A stretch of 64,000 nucleotides of DNA from Streptococcus oralis (GTDB taxonomy: Bacteria; Bacillota; Bacilli; Lactobacillales; Streptococcaceae). Both the position numbers and the translations under genes were made by a program. The stretch covers positions 1,131,001 through 1,195,000 of the forward strand of contig NZ_CP065707.1 in assembly GCF_016028255.1 (NCBI RefSeq), given 5' to 3'. This document shows positions 44,001 to 52,310 of this stretch, one piece after another. The notes beneath the pieces were generated by a model. The model ran no database searches. It worked only from the letters and a program-made list of their open reading frames with translations, and was not told the DNA's origin. Positions within the stretch are counted from its first letter, which is position 1, and the number at the start of each line of letters is the position of its first letter.

Positions 44001-44421
44001 GCTAGGATTAAAATATGCAGATCTACAATTTGAGAAAGCAACTGGGAAATATTCTATAACTATTGATAAATATAATGAAATTAAAGAAAAAGAAGGAGTT
44101 AGCAAGGAGTCAGAATTCAAATTTACCTTATATAAAAATGACTTACTTTTGATTAAGGATACCAAAAATAATGAAGAACAGATTTTTAGGTTTTTATCTA
44201 GAACAATGCCTAATCAAAATCACTATGTCGAATTAAAGCCTTACGATAAAGGTAATTTTGAAGGTAAAGAAAAAATCAAAGTGTTAAAAATGACCTCTAA
44301 TGGTCGTTGTATAAAAGGATTAGGAAAGAAATATCTCTCTATCTACAAAGTTAAAACTGATGTTTTAGGTAATAAACATTTCATCAAAAAAGAGGGTGAC
44401 GAACCAAAACTCTTTTTTTAA
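41056..44421 (+). CDS. cas9: Type II-A CRISPR endonuclease Cas9 (CRISPR1/St1 type)
   Basis: An RNA-guided DNA nuclease of 1121 residues, the same length as S. thermophilus CRISPR1 Cas9, which it resembles along its whole length. RuvC-I has D9 in LGLDIGIASVG; the arginine-rich bridge helix is RQARRLNRRKKHRRVR; RuvC-II has E508 in VIEMARE; the HNH nuclease has H598 in YEIDHILPLS; RuvC-III has H737 and D740 in HHHAVDALII. All catalytic residues are intact. The ATG at 41056 follows TTAGGAG; a TTG at 41050 is in frame but less likely. Upstream is AT-rich with two TTGCATATAAT copies (40941, 40979). PAM preference cannot be read. Confidence 0.97.
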   Translation: MNGLVLGLDIGIASVGVGILEKNSGKIIHTNSRIFPAATADSNVVRRSSRQARRLNRRKKHRRVRFQDLFEDYGLLTDFSKVSINLNPYRLRVDGLNQQLTNEELFIALKNIVKRRGISYLDDASEDGGTVSSDYGKAVEENRKLLAEQTPGQIQLDRFERYGQIRGDFTVLENGEKCRLINVFSTSAYKKEAERILRKQQEFNSKITDEFIEDYLKILTGKRKYYHGPGNEKSRTDYGRFRKDGTTLDNIFGILIGKCTFYPNEYRASKASYTAQEFNLLNDLNNLSVPTETKKLSEEQKKTIIEYAKSAKTLGASTLLKYIAKMIDASVDQIHGYRVDVNNKPEMHTFEVYRKMQSLETISVGELSRNVLDELAHILTLNTEREGIEEAINTKLMGVFSQDQVLELVQFRKNNSSLFSKGWHNFSLKLMMELIPELYETSEEQMTILTRLGKQKNKETSKRTKYIDEKEVTEEIYNPVVAKSVRQAIKIINEATKKYGIFDNIVIEMARENNEEDAKKDYIKRQKANQDEKNAAMEKAAFQYNGKKELPDNIFHGHKELATKIRLWHQQGEKCLYTGKNIPISDLIHNQYKYEIDHILPLSLSFDDSLSNKVLVLATANQEKGQRTPFQALDSMDDAWFYREFKSYVKDSKLLSNKKKDYLLTEEDISKIEVKQKFIERNLVDTRYSSRVVLNALQDFYKSHQFDTTISVVRGQFTSQLRRKWGLEKSRETYHHHAVDALIIAASSQLRLWKKQNNPLISYKEGQFVDSETGEIISLSDDEYKELVFKAPYDHFVDTLRSKTFEDSILFSYQVDSKYNRKISDATIYATRKAKLDKDKSEETYVLGKIKDIYSQAGYDAFIKIYNKDKSKFLMYHKDPQTFEKVIEEILRTYPSKELNDKNKEIPCNPFEKYRQENGPIRKYSKKGNGPEIKSLKYYDKNIPESFINITPSNSNNKVLLRQLYPWRTDVYFNPQTDKYELLGLKYADLQFEKATGKYSITIDKYNEIKEKEGVSKESEFKFTLYKNDLLLIKDTKNNEEQIFRFLSRTMPNQNHYVELKPYDKGNFEGKEKIKVLKMTSNGRCIKGLGKKYLSIYKVKTDVLGNKHFIKKEGDEPKLFF

Positions 44422-44439
44422 AATATTTTAAAAAAAGAG

Positions 44440-44468
44440 TTGCAAACGCTTGTACAATGTATTATAAT
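44440..44468 (+). promoter_or_regulatory. tracrRNA promoter
   Basis: TTGCAA, a 17-bp spacer and a perfect TATAAT. Confidence 0.88.
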
Positions 44469-44474
44469 AGTAAC

Positions 44475-44580
44475 TGTAAGGGACGCCTTGCACAGTTACT
44501 TAAATCTTGCAGAAGCTACAAAGATAAGGCTTCATGCCGAATTCAACACCCTGTCAATTATGGCTGGGTGTTTTCGTTTT
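44475..44580 (+). ncRNA. tracrRNA
   Basis: The anti-repeat CAGTTACTTAAATCTTG (44502-44518) is complementary to bases CAAGATTTAAGTAACTG of the repeat. It is preceded by TGTAAGG-GACG-CCTTGCA and followed by AGAAGCTACAAAGATAAGGC and a terminator stem AACACCC/GGGTGTT with a T-rich tail. The layout is that of the S. thermophilus CRISPR1 tracrRNA, lying between cas9 and cas1. Confidence 0.93.
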
Positions 44581-44598
44581 GTGAAAGAGGAAAATACG

Positions 44599-45507
44599 AT
44601 GACTTGGAGAATTGTGCATGTCTGTCAGAGTGAAAAAATGCAATTGAAGTTGGATAACCTTTTAATTAAGAAAATGGGTCAAGACTATGTTATCCCACTG
44701 AGTGATATTTCGATAATTGTGGCAGAAGGAGGGGAGACTGTTGTAACTTTAAGATTATTAAGTGCTTTAAGTAAGTATAATATTGCCTTAATTGTCTGTG
44801 ATAATGAGCACTTGCCTACAGGAATTTACCATTCACAGAATGGCCATTTCAGAGCCTATAAAAAATTACAGGAGCAATTATTGTGGACACAGGAACAAAA
44901 AGACAAATTATGGCAAATAGTGACCTATTTTAAAATAAATAATCAACAAGATGTTCTTGCAATGTTTGAGAAAAATATAGATTGTATCCAATTATTAGCA
45001 GACTACAAAGATCATATTGAATATGGAGATAAAACCAATCGTGAAGGCCATGCTGCCAAAGTTTATTTCAATGAATTATTTGGAAAGAAATTCGTACGTC
45101 TTACACAACAGGAAACGGACGTCATCAATGCTGGTCTAAATTATGGTTATGCCATCATGAGAGCGCAGATGGCACGTATTATTGCTGGTTACGGTTTGAA
45201 TCCCTTGATTGGCATTTTCCATAAGAATGAATATAATCAATTTAACTTGGTTGATGACCTAATGGAACCTTTTCGGCAGATTATAGATGTCTGGGTTTAT
45301 CAAAATTTACGAGATGAAGAGTATTTGAAATACGAATTTCGACTGGCATTAACGGATACACTAAATGCAAAGATACGTTATGGGAAAGAAACGTGTTCAG
45401 TAACAGTAGCAATGGATAAGTATGTTAAAGGTTTTTTGAAATGTATCTCTGATAAGAATACCAGTAAATTTTACTGTCCGGTGGTTTCGAGTATAGAATG
45501 GAGCTAA
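44599..45507 (+). CDS. cas1: CRISPR integrase Cas1
   Basis: A 302-residue type II Cas1, the catalytic subunit of spacer integration. It has the beta-rich N-terminal domain and a helical domain with the metal ligands in NREGHAAKVYFNELFG (Glu), LIGIFHKNEYNQFNLVDDLM (His and acidic residues). The reading frame is open further upstream through the tracrRNA, but AAAGAGG before the ATG at 44599 and the family start MTWRIVHVCQSEKMQLKLDN fix the start. It ends 4 bp before cas2. Confidence 0.96.
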   Translation: MTWRIVHVCQSEKMQLKLDNLLIKKMGQDYVIPLSDISIIVAEGGETVVTLRLLSALSKYNIALIVCDNEHLPTGIYHSQNGHFRAYKKLQEQLLWTQEQKDKLWQIVTYFKINNQQDVLAMFEKNIDCIQLLADYKDHIEYGDKTNREGHAAKVYFNELFGKKFVRLTQQETDVINAGLNYGYAIMRAQMARIIAGYGLNPLIGIFHKNEYNQFNLVDDLMEPFRQIIDVWVYQNLRDEEYLKYEFRLALTDTLNAKIRYGKETCSVTVAMDKYVKGFLKCISDKNTSKFYCPVVSSIEWS

Positions 45508-45511
45508 AGAA

Positions 45512-45835
45512 ATGAGGTATGAAGCATTGAGATTATTGTGTTTTTTTGATCTACCAATGGAAACAAATCAGGAAAAAAGAGTCTATCGTAATTTTCGGAA
45601 AGACTTAATCGCAAACGGTTTTGAAATGTTGCAGTTTTCTGTTTATTATAGAACCTGTCCGAATCGAAGTTTTGCTAGTAAATTCTATAAAAAATTAAGT
45701 CAGAGTAATTTACCAAGTGGGAATGTCCGTTTGCTAGCAGTGACTGAGAAACAATTTTCTGAAATGGTTTTGATTATAGGTGGGAAAACAAAGCAAGAAG
45801 AAGTAGTCAGTGATAATAAGTTGGTAGTTATATGA
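45512..45835 (+). CDS. cas2: CRISPR-associated protein Cas2
   Basis: A 107-residue Cas2 that forms the central dimer of the Cas1-Cas2 integrase. The ferredoxin-like fold is evident: LRLLCFFDLPMETNQEKRVY with the conserved aspartate, FRKDLIANGFEMLQFSVYYR and LPSGNVRLLAVTEKQFSEMV. Four bases separate it from cas1, and its stop overlaps the csn2 ATG, so the adaptation genes are one operon. Confidence 0.96.
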   Translation: MRYEALRLLCFFDLPMETNQEKRVYRNFRKDLIANGFEMLQFSVYYRTCPNRSFASKFYKKLSQSNLPSGNVRLLAVTEKQFSEMVLIIGGKTKQEEVVSDNKLVVI

Positions 45836-46875
45836 AAATGAACATTAGTCATCCGTATAAGGATAATATTTCATTAAGTTTTGGCCAATTTACTCAAATT
45901 GTAGGTCAAGATCAGCAATTAAAATACTATATTTGGCAGATACTATTATGGTATTTTGGAGGAAAAAAATATAGTGAGGAAGATTTAGTTCTATTTGAAC
46001 AAAATGAGCCTAAAATACTAATAGACGATACAATGGTTTCCCGGTCAGAATTCAGTGTTATTCAAGTGTCCAATATCAATGATTTAATTGAACAAATGGA
46101 ATATAAAAAAGGAACAGTAGCCTATGATTATATAAAGAAAAAGATTAATTCTATAGAGATAATGGAGCAAATTGAAAATATCAATGACAATCTAGATAGG
46201 ATTTCACTTCTATTGAATCAGAAGTTGAATCTTCAAATAGATGATATTATCTATCATACCGAAGCAAAATATTTTAATACAGATCAATTGGTTCAAAAGA
46301 ATTTTTTACCATACTTTGGGAAAAATAATAAAAATATTTCATTTGAATTTGTAGACAATAAGACAAAGTTTTTATTATTTCTTTCCATGTTAGAAGTTAT
46401 GGCGACGAACAGTTCTGAAAAGTTTTTGCTTGTCTTACGAAATTTGGATGATTTTCTATCCTATAATGATTTTGTTGAATGTTGCGAGAAAATGGAGTTT
46501 TTGATTAATCATAGCGATTCATTATATATTGTTTCATTTCCTTCCAATGAAGGTTATCTTCATGTATCGAAAGAAGTTTTAGAGGAAATCAATATTGTTT
46601 CCGATTATGTTGATCATTTTTATTCTCTAGAATTTATGTATGATCGCTTTACCAATCAGTATCCAATAAATCAAATACCTGATGAACAAGAATTTTTAAC
46701 CTCTTTAAGAAAAATTGGATCCTATTTATTTAGCTCGGACATTCTCCACATGAGTTTATCTGTAGAAGATCAAGTAGCATTAAAAATTTTGAATAATTTG
46801 TATCAGTACAAAATAAAAACAAAATTCCGTATTGAATCAGTCAATCCAATGTTATTGAAATATTTGGAAGAATAG
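45832..46875 (+). CDS. csn2: Csn2, long (St) form
   Basis: A 347-residue Csn2, the ring-forming DNA-end-binding protein needed for spacer uptake in type II-A systems. The length fits the long form found with CRISPR1-type loci (about 350 residues) rather than the 220-residue form of S. pyogenes. Visible features are MNISHPYKDNISLSFGQFTQ at the start, the degenerate ABC-ATPase-like core with FLLVLRNLDDFLSYNDF, and YIVSFPSNEGYLH. Its ATG overlaps the cas2 stop and the CRISPR leader begins right after its own stop. Confidence 0.94.
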   Translation: MKMNISHPYKDNISLSFGQFTQIVGQDQQLKYYIWQILLWYFGGKKYSEEDLVLFEQNEPKILIDDTMVSRSEFSVIQVSNINDLIEQMEYKKGTVAYDYIKKKINSIEIMEQIENINDNLDRISLLLNQKLNLQIDDIIYHTEAKYFNTDQLVQKNFLPYFGKNNKNISFEFVDNKTKFLLFLSMLEVMATNSSEKFLLVLRNLDDFLSYNDFVECCEKMEFLINHSDSLYIVSFPSNEGYLHVSKEVLEEINIVSDYVDHFYSLEFMYDRFTNQYPINQIPDEQEFLTSLRKIGSYLFSSDILHMSLSVEDQVALKILNNLYQYKIKTKFRIESVNPMLLKYLEE

Positions 46876-46877
46876 TA

Positions 46878-46945
46878 TTGACGAGTGAGATTTAAGGCTT
46901 TATAATGTTCTTGAGGGCACAAAAATCAAAATTGACGAATTTGAG
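46878..46945 (+). promoter_or_regulatory. CRISPR leader with promoter and anchoring sequence
   Basis: TTGACG (46878-46883), 17 bp and TATAAT (46901-46906) form the array promoter. ATTTGAG (46939-46945) touches the first repeat and is the known leader-anchoring sequence for new spacer insertion in type II-A systems. Confidence 0.9.
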
Positions 46946-49619
46946 GTTTTTGTACTCTCAAGATTTAAGTAACTGTACAACAGACAAGACAATCAGTGTT
47001 TCAACTGCAGAGTTTTTGTACTCTCAAGATTTAAGTAACTGTACAACTCGCTCGCTTGAATGGGCAGGTCGAAAGTAGTTTTTGTACTCTCAAGATTTAA
47101 GTAACTGTACAACAAACAATCTATAGTTTAGAATTTAATCATAGTTTTTGTACTCTCAAGATTTAAGTAACTGTACAACCGCTAGCTCTGAATATAGCTC
47201 AGTACATCGGTTTTTGTACTCTCAAGATTTAAGTAACTGTACAACATGTTTCAAGCTAGTTCAGAAAAGTTTTTCGTTTTTGTACTCTCAAGATTTAAGT
47301 AACTGTACAACCGCCATCCTTACCAGCGACACCATCTCTACGTTTTTGTACTCTCAAGATTTAAGTAACTGTACAACGTGCTGATTGCGTTTATGTTTGC
47401 GATGCAGGTTTTTGTACTCTCAAGATTTAAGTAACTGTACAACTGTTGCTTGCAAATGCCTTTAACATGGACAGTTTTTGTACTCTCAAGATTTAAGTAA
47501 CTGTACAACAATTGACGTCATTATTAAAGCCGAACAGTTGTTTTTGTACTCTCAAGATTTAAGTAACTGTACAACTTTGGAGTGGTTCTGGTGCTGTTAT
47601 GGCAAGTTTTTGTACTCTCAAGATTTAAGTAACTGTACAACTAAAACAATTTTAATACCTGATTTGAATTTGTTTTTGTACTCTCAAGATTTAAGTAACT
47701 GTACAACGTATACCAACCTCAGTACCTACCTAGGACAGTTTTTGTACTCTCAAGATTTAAGTAACTGTACAACCTTGATATCGATATTGTTTCGTTTCAG
47801 TGTGTTTTTGTACTCTCAAGATTTAAGTAACTGTACAACCTTGACTATGAAGACCATGCAAGCGACGACGTTTTTGTACTCTCAAGATTTAAGTAACTGT
47901 ACAACACCAGCGTAAGCCAGTTGCCTTCCTCATTTGTTTTTGTACTCTCAAGATTTAAGTAACTGTACAACTATTCCCGTAAATGTCATATAATTCAATT
48001 TGTTTTTGTACTCTCAAGATTTAAGTAACTGTACAACTTTCACCAGCACCAACATCTCTAAACCACGTTTTTGTACTCTCAAGATTTAAGTAACTGTACA
48101 ACTAGCAGGGCCATTACCAAGTTTGTTGTTTAGTTTTTGTACTCTCAAGATTTAAGTAACTGTACAACCTTTTTTAGTTGTTTCACGGAATTCGATTTGT
48201 TTTTGTACTCTCAAGATTTAAGTAACTGTACAACTTATCGCGTCCAGAAATAACTGTATCTTCAGTTTTTGTACTCTCAAGATTTAAGTAACTGTACAAC
48301 CTGAACTTATCCAACAGCAACAAGAAATTCGTTTTTGTACTCTCAAGATTTAAGTAACTGTACAACAAATCCACAACCAATCATTTTAAATATTGAGTTT
48401 TTGTACTCTCAAGATTTAAGTAACTGTACAACAGAGGACTTCAAAAAGGGCGCCGAACTTTGGTTTTTGTACTCTCAAGATTTAAGTAACTGTACAACTT
48501 GATTGCGATTTCAAAGCGTTGTTTTCGTGTTTTTGTACTCTCAAGATTTAAGTAACTGTACAACACTCTTCAAGAAATCTATGTGCACCCAGCTGTTTTT
48601 GTACTCTCAAGATTTAAGTAACTGTACAACTATTTCCCTAGCATGGACGGAATACGTTGGGTTTTTGTACTCTCAAGATTTAAGTAACTGTACAACTTTG
48701 CCAGTTATTGTGATACCATTCAATGAGTTTTTGTACTCTCAAGATTTAAGTAACTGTACAACCCACATCAACGGTGACGGACTTGACCACCAGTTTTTGT
48801 ACTCTCAAGATTTAAGTAACTGTACAACTAGGTCCTCGCATACCAAATATTCTGAATCGTTTTTGTACTCTCAAGATTTAAGTAACTGTACAACCTAAGG
48901 TCAAAGGCTTTGTAGATAAACGCAGTTTTTGTACTCTCAAGATTTAAGTAACTGTACAACCTGTCCGTGCTATGCTAAAGCTAAGAGCAGGTTTTTGTAC
49001 TCTCAAGATTTAAGTAACTGTACAACTTTTTATTTTGATTTAAAAATTAGTAGGAGTTTTTGTACTCTCAAGATTTAAGTAACTGTACAACTACACTGAT
49101 AGGCGGATGGGCTAGAGTGCAGTTTTTGTACTCTCAAGATTTAAGTAACTGTACAACAGATAAAATATAACAAAGTGGACATCTCCAGTTTTTGTACTCT
49201 CAAGATTTAAGTAACTGTACAACTTGCTCTGTGCGACCAAACTGAGGATATTTGTTTTTGTACTCTCAAGATTTAAGTAACTGTACAACTTCTTAAAACG
49301 TAGTATACTCTTATCATCTGTTTTTGTACTCTCAAGATTTAAGTAACTGTACAACAATCTTCACAGTAGAGTCATACTTGTCTTGGTTTTTGTACTCTCA
49401 AGATTTAAGTAACTGTACAACAGCCTCACCTTCATTGTATATTAGACCTTGGTTTTTGTACTCTCAAGATTTAAGTAACTGTACAACAAATTCCAAGCTT
49501 TTGAGCTAATTCTTTCTGTTTTTGTACTCTCAAGATTTAAGTAACTGTACAACCGTTTGCAACATCCAAAATATCTCTAGAACGTTTTTGTACTCTCAAG
49601 ATTTAAGTAACTGTACAAC
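46946..49619 (+). CRISPR. CRISPR array, 41 repeats and 40 spacers
   Basis: The 36-bp repeat starts GTTTTTGTACTCTCAAG, ends TTTAAGTAACTGTACAAC, and equals the S. thermophilus CRISPR1 repeat as I remember it. Repeats begin at 46946, 47012, 47078 and so on with a 66-bp period to 49584. All 41 read as identical, including the last. Spacers are 30 bp except spacer 17 (48038-48066) and spacer 32 (49027-49055), which are 29 bp. No two spacers look the same. The small ORFs that run through the array are artefacts of the repeat. Confidence 0.98.
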
Positions 49620-49665
49620 TGCAATTCAATTTATTGATTTACTCTCATTGTGATATATTCATACA

Positions 49666-49689
49666 AAAACCGCTCTGCTGAGCGGTTTT
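49666..49689. terminator. Bidirectional terminator after the CRISPR array
   Basis: AAAACCGCT-CTGCTG-AGCGGTTTT; serves the array on one side and the HAD gene on the other. Confidence 0.88.
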
Positions 49690-49708
49690 CGTCTATTCTT
49701 ACCTTTTG

Positions 49709-50515
49709 CTACAATACCCACGTACGGATGGCATGGGCGACGCCAGATTCGTCATTTGTTTTAGTGATGTATTTGGCAATTTTTTTGAGTTTTGGATTTC
49801 CATTTTCCATAACAACTGGGTTACCAACGACTTCGAGCATGGTGCGGTCATTTTCTTCGTCACCGATCGCCATGGTTTCATCTTTGGTTAATCCGAGTTT
49901 TTCAGCTAGGTGAGTGATGGCTGAACCCTTGTCTACATTCTTTTTAAGGAGCTCAAGGTAGAAAGGAGCAGATTTGTTGATGGAGTAGCGTTCGTAAAAT
50001 TCTGCTGGGATTTTTTCAATCGCAGCATCGAGAATCGCTGGTTCATCGATAAACATACACTTGACGATTTCCTTGCCATCCATTTCTTCAGGAGTGCGGT
50101 AAAAGATAGGCATGTTGACGAGGGTTGATTCATGCACCGTGTATTTTCCGATATTGCGATTGGCAGTATAGATACCGTCCTTGGTAATGGCGTGCATGTG
50201 GACACCAAGCTTGCGACTGAGAAATTCCATATCTAGATAATCCTCATAGGTCAAGGATTCGCTGATAATCTCATGGCCAGTAGCAGTTTCTTGGACAAGG
50301 GCACCGTTGAAGGTTACTACATAGTCACCCTCGTCTCTCAACTGCAAGTCGTCCAGAAGTTTGGCAACACCTGCAATGGGACGACCCGTTGCAATCACGA
50401 TTTTGACACCGGCTTGTTTGGCATCTTGGATAGCAGAAAAGACTTGAGGAGTGATTTCCTTTTTACTGTTAACCAGAGTACCATCGATATCGACGGCGAT
50501 TAGTTTAATACTCAT
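49709..50515 (-). CDS. Cof-type HAD sugar phosphatase (YidA-like)
   Basis: A 268-residue HAD phosphatase of the Cof subfamily with a C2B cap. Motif I is AVDIDGTLVNS (nucleophile Asp), motif II is IATGRP, motif III uses a Lys in KGSAITHLAEKLG, and motif IV is IGDEENDRTML. It probably dephosphorylates sugar phosphates or similar metabolites in the cytoplasm. GAGGAAAT precedes the ATG. It lies 9 bp after the HD-domain gene and is likely co-transcribed with it. Confidence 0.92.
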   Translation of the reverse strand: MSIKLIAVDIDGTLVNSKKEITPQVFSAIQDAKQAGVKIVIATGRPIAGVAKLLDDLQLRDEGDYVVTFNGALVQETATGHEIISESLTYEDYLDMEFLSRKLGVHMHAITKDGIYTANRNIGKYTVHESTLVNMPIFYRTPEEMDGKEIVKCMFIDEPAILDAAIEKIPAEFYERYSINKSAPFYLELLKKNVDKGSAITHLAEKLGLTKDETMAIGDEENDRTMLEVVGNPVVMENGNPKLKKIAKYITKTNDESGVAHAIRTWVL

Positions 50516-50524
50516 ATATTTCCT

Positions 50525-51832
50525 CTATTCGTTCTTATTTGGGGTAAAATGATCGTTCTCAATCAAGTGTAAAAATTGCTGGGTGATACTTGCGAAGATG
50601 CTATTTTGGTCCAACATTTCTTTCGGGAAATAGAAACGATTATCTCCATGGCGACTGCCAGCAAGGGATTGGACGATAGGAGACAGGCTAGAGAGTTCTA
50701 CCAGGTCTCCATTCTTTTGTAAAATTTCAATCTGTGTCCGCGGATTTTCAGATTCGGGGCGATAGATATCATAAGGAAGGTCAAAGTTCTTATGAATGGC
50801 AGTGTAGTAGTCGGGATCAAAGCCGATGTCTTCAACCAGTTGTCTCATGGTTATGAGTTGGTCTTGGTCCTCTTGAGAAAAGGTGATGGATTTAAAGACC
50901 TTGCGGTTGACAAAGCGTTGCGACAAGTCTGCGAGAATTTTGTCAGGACTGGTCATCCAAAGCTGGAAGTAGGTATTCATCACACCATCATCCAGAGCCA
51001 GATAATCAGATAGAGTAACTTTCTTTTCAAAAAAAGGTAGCAAATGAGGAGAAGTGCGTGCAAAGAAGTCCTTGTCTTCAGGATAGAGTTCCTTGGCACG
51101 TTTGAGGAGATTTTGTAGGAGAACTTCCATTGCCCGTGTTGCTGGGTGGAAATAAACCTGCATATACATCTGGTAACGGCTGAGGACGTAGTCTTCAATG
51201 GCGTGCATGCCATTGCGCTGAAAGGCGATGCCATTTTCGACTGGACGAATGACTCGGAGAATGCGAGTCAGATCAAATTCCCCATATGATGCTCCTGTAA
51301 AATAGGAGTCGCGCAAGAGATAGTCCATGCGGTCCGCATCGATCTGACTGGAAATGAGCTGTACGACCTGCTTGTTAGGATAGGTATGGTCAATGATGCT
51401 GGCAACCTTTTTGGGGAAATCAGGCGCTACTTGTAGCAGGACTTGGTGAATCTCTGTCTCAGGACTTTGGATGATTTCCTGGGTAATGGCCTCATGATCT
51501 GTATCAAAGAGATGTTCAAAAGTATGCGAGTAGGCACCATGCCCGAGGTCATGAAGGAGCGCAGCGGTCATGGTCAAGAGAGACTCAGCAGGATCCCATT
51601 CTTCAGGATACTTTTCTTCAAAAATCTCTGTGATACGTCTAGCAATCTCATAGACCCCCAAACAGTGGGAAAAGCGACTGTGCTCGCCACCATGGAAGGT
51701 ATAGCTGGAAGTCCCTAGCTGTCTGATACGACGCAGACGTTGAAATTCTTTGGTATTGATCAAGTCATAGATGACCTGATTGTTTACATGGATATAGTTG
51801 TGAACTGGGTCACGGAATACTTTTTCGTTCAT
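50525..51832 (-). CDS. HD-domain phosphohydrolase (YwfO/dGTPase-like)
   Basis: A 435-residue HD-superfamily hydrolase. The N-terminal RDPVHNYIHVNN and RLRRIRQLGTSSYTFHGGEH (with metal ligand His), the HD dyad in ALLHDLGHGAYSHTFEHLF, and SSQIDADRMDYLLRDSYFTG define the family. B. subtilis YwfO-like relatives hydrolyse (d)NTPs. The family assignment is firm; the physiological substrate is not shown. The ATG is only six bases after a perfect -10 box with no Shine-Dalgarno site, so the message may be leaderless, as for ftsK. Confidence 0.9.
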   Translation of the reverse strand: MNEKVFRDPVHNYIHVNNQVIYDLINTKEFQRLRRIRQLGTSSYTFHGGEHSRFSHCLGVYEIARRITEIFEEKYPEEWDPAESLLTMTAALLHDLGHGAYSHTFEHLFDTDHEAITQEIIQSPETEIHQVLLQVAPDFPKKVASIIDHTYPNKQVVQLISSQIDADRMDYLLRDSYFTGASYGEFDLTRILRVIRPVENGIAFQRNGMHAIEDYVLSRYQMYMQVYFHPATRAMEVLLQNLLKRAKELYPEDKDFFARTSPHLLPFFEKKVTLSDYLALDDGVMNTYFQLWMTSPDKILADLSQRFVNRKVFKSITFSQEDQDQLITMRQLVEDIGFDPDYYTAIHKNFDLPYDIYRPESENPRTQIEILQKNGDLVELSSLSPIVQSLAGSRHGDNRFYFPKEMLDQNSIFASITQQFLHLIENDHFTPNKNE

Positions 51833-51838
51833 ATGACC

Positions 51839-51847
51839 ATTATAGCA
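51839..51847 (-). promoter_or_regulatory. Extended -10 promoter six bases before the HD gene ATG
   Basis: Minus-strand TGCTATAAT (51847-51839), then GGTCAT and the ATG at 51832. Confidence 0.72.
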
Positions 51848-51903
51848 AAATCCTGCTCTTTTTGGTAAAATAGTAGGACAAGAGAGAAGAAAGAGGACCT
51901 GAT

Positions 51904-52281
51904 GTGAAGATTCGGATGCGAAATAGGATTCAGTTTGATGAACAGTTGGAAGTCATAGACCAACTCTATGACGTGGAAGTGCGTGAAAAGGGAGATTATA
52001 GCTATCTGCTTTTCTACAATGAGGAAAAGGAGAAAGTGGTTCTCAAGTTTCATAGTCAAGAACTGGTGATGACCCGTTTTTCCAATCCGAAAACAATTAT
52101 GCGTTTTCTAAAGGATAGTGATAGTTTAGCCTATATTCCGACTCCAATGGGGATGCAGGAATTTATCATTCAAACGAGTCACTATAAACTGGATGGGCAA
52201 AAGATTGAACTAGCCTATCAACTGCAAAACCAAGAGGGGCACCCCTTTGCCAGCTATCAATTAGAAATTACCTGGGGATAA
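51904..52281 (+). CDS. YwiB family protein (DUF1934)
   Basis: A 125-residue lipocalin-like small beta-barrel protein of the DUF1934/YwiB family, recognised from MKIRMRNRIQFDEQLEVIDQ-like strands, SYLLFYNEEKEKVVLKFHSQ and the closing ASYQLEITW. Biochemical function is unknown. It starts at GTG (51904), seven bases after GAGG; the next in-frame ATG is at 51916. Its own -10 is TGGTAAAAT (51863-51871), back to back with the HD gene promoter. The gene ends before a shared terminator. Confidence 0.82.
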   Translation: MKIRMRNRIQFDEQLEVIDQLYDVEVREKGDYSYLLFYNEEKEKVVLKFHSQELVMTRFSNPKTIMRFLKDSDSLAYIPTPMGMQEFIIQTSHYKLDGQKIELAYQLQNQEGHPFASYQLEITWG

Positions 52282-52285
52282 GAAA

Positions 52286-52310
52286 AAGGTTGGCGAATGC
52301 CAACCTTATT
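52286..52310. terminator. Bidirectional terminator between the DUF1934 and helicase genes
   Basis: AAGGTTGGC-GAAT-GCCAACCTT; it overlaps the helicase stop codon. Confidence 0.85.

Noticed and set aside
44440..44598. N-terminal extension of cas1
   Set aside because: This stretch is the tracrRNA and its promoter; a well-placed ribosome site fixes the cas1 start at 44599.
47148..49509. Several ORFs across the CRISPR array with a recurring LYSQDLSNCTT or LYSYLNLESTKT motif
   Set aside because: They are translations of the CRISPR repeat on the two strands, not genes.
40840..49660. Possible direct repeat flanking the CRISPR locus (TATTGATTT near tRNA-Arg and after the array)
   Set aside because: Only nine AT-rich bases match, and there is no integrase gene; not enough to call attachment sites.
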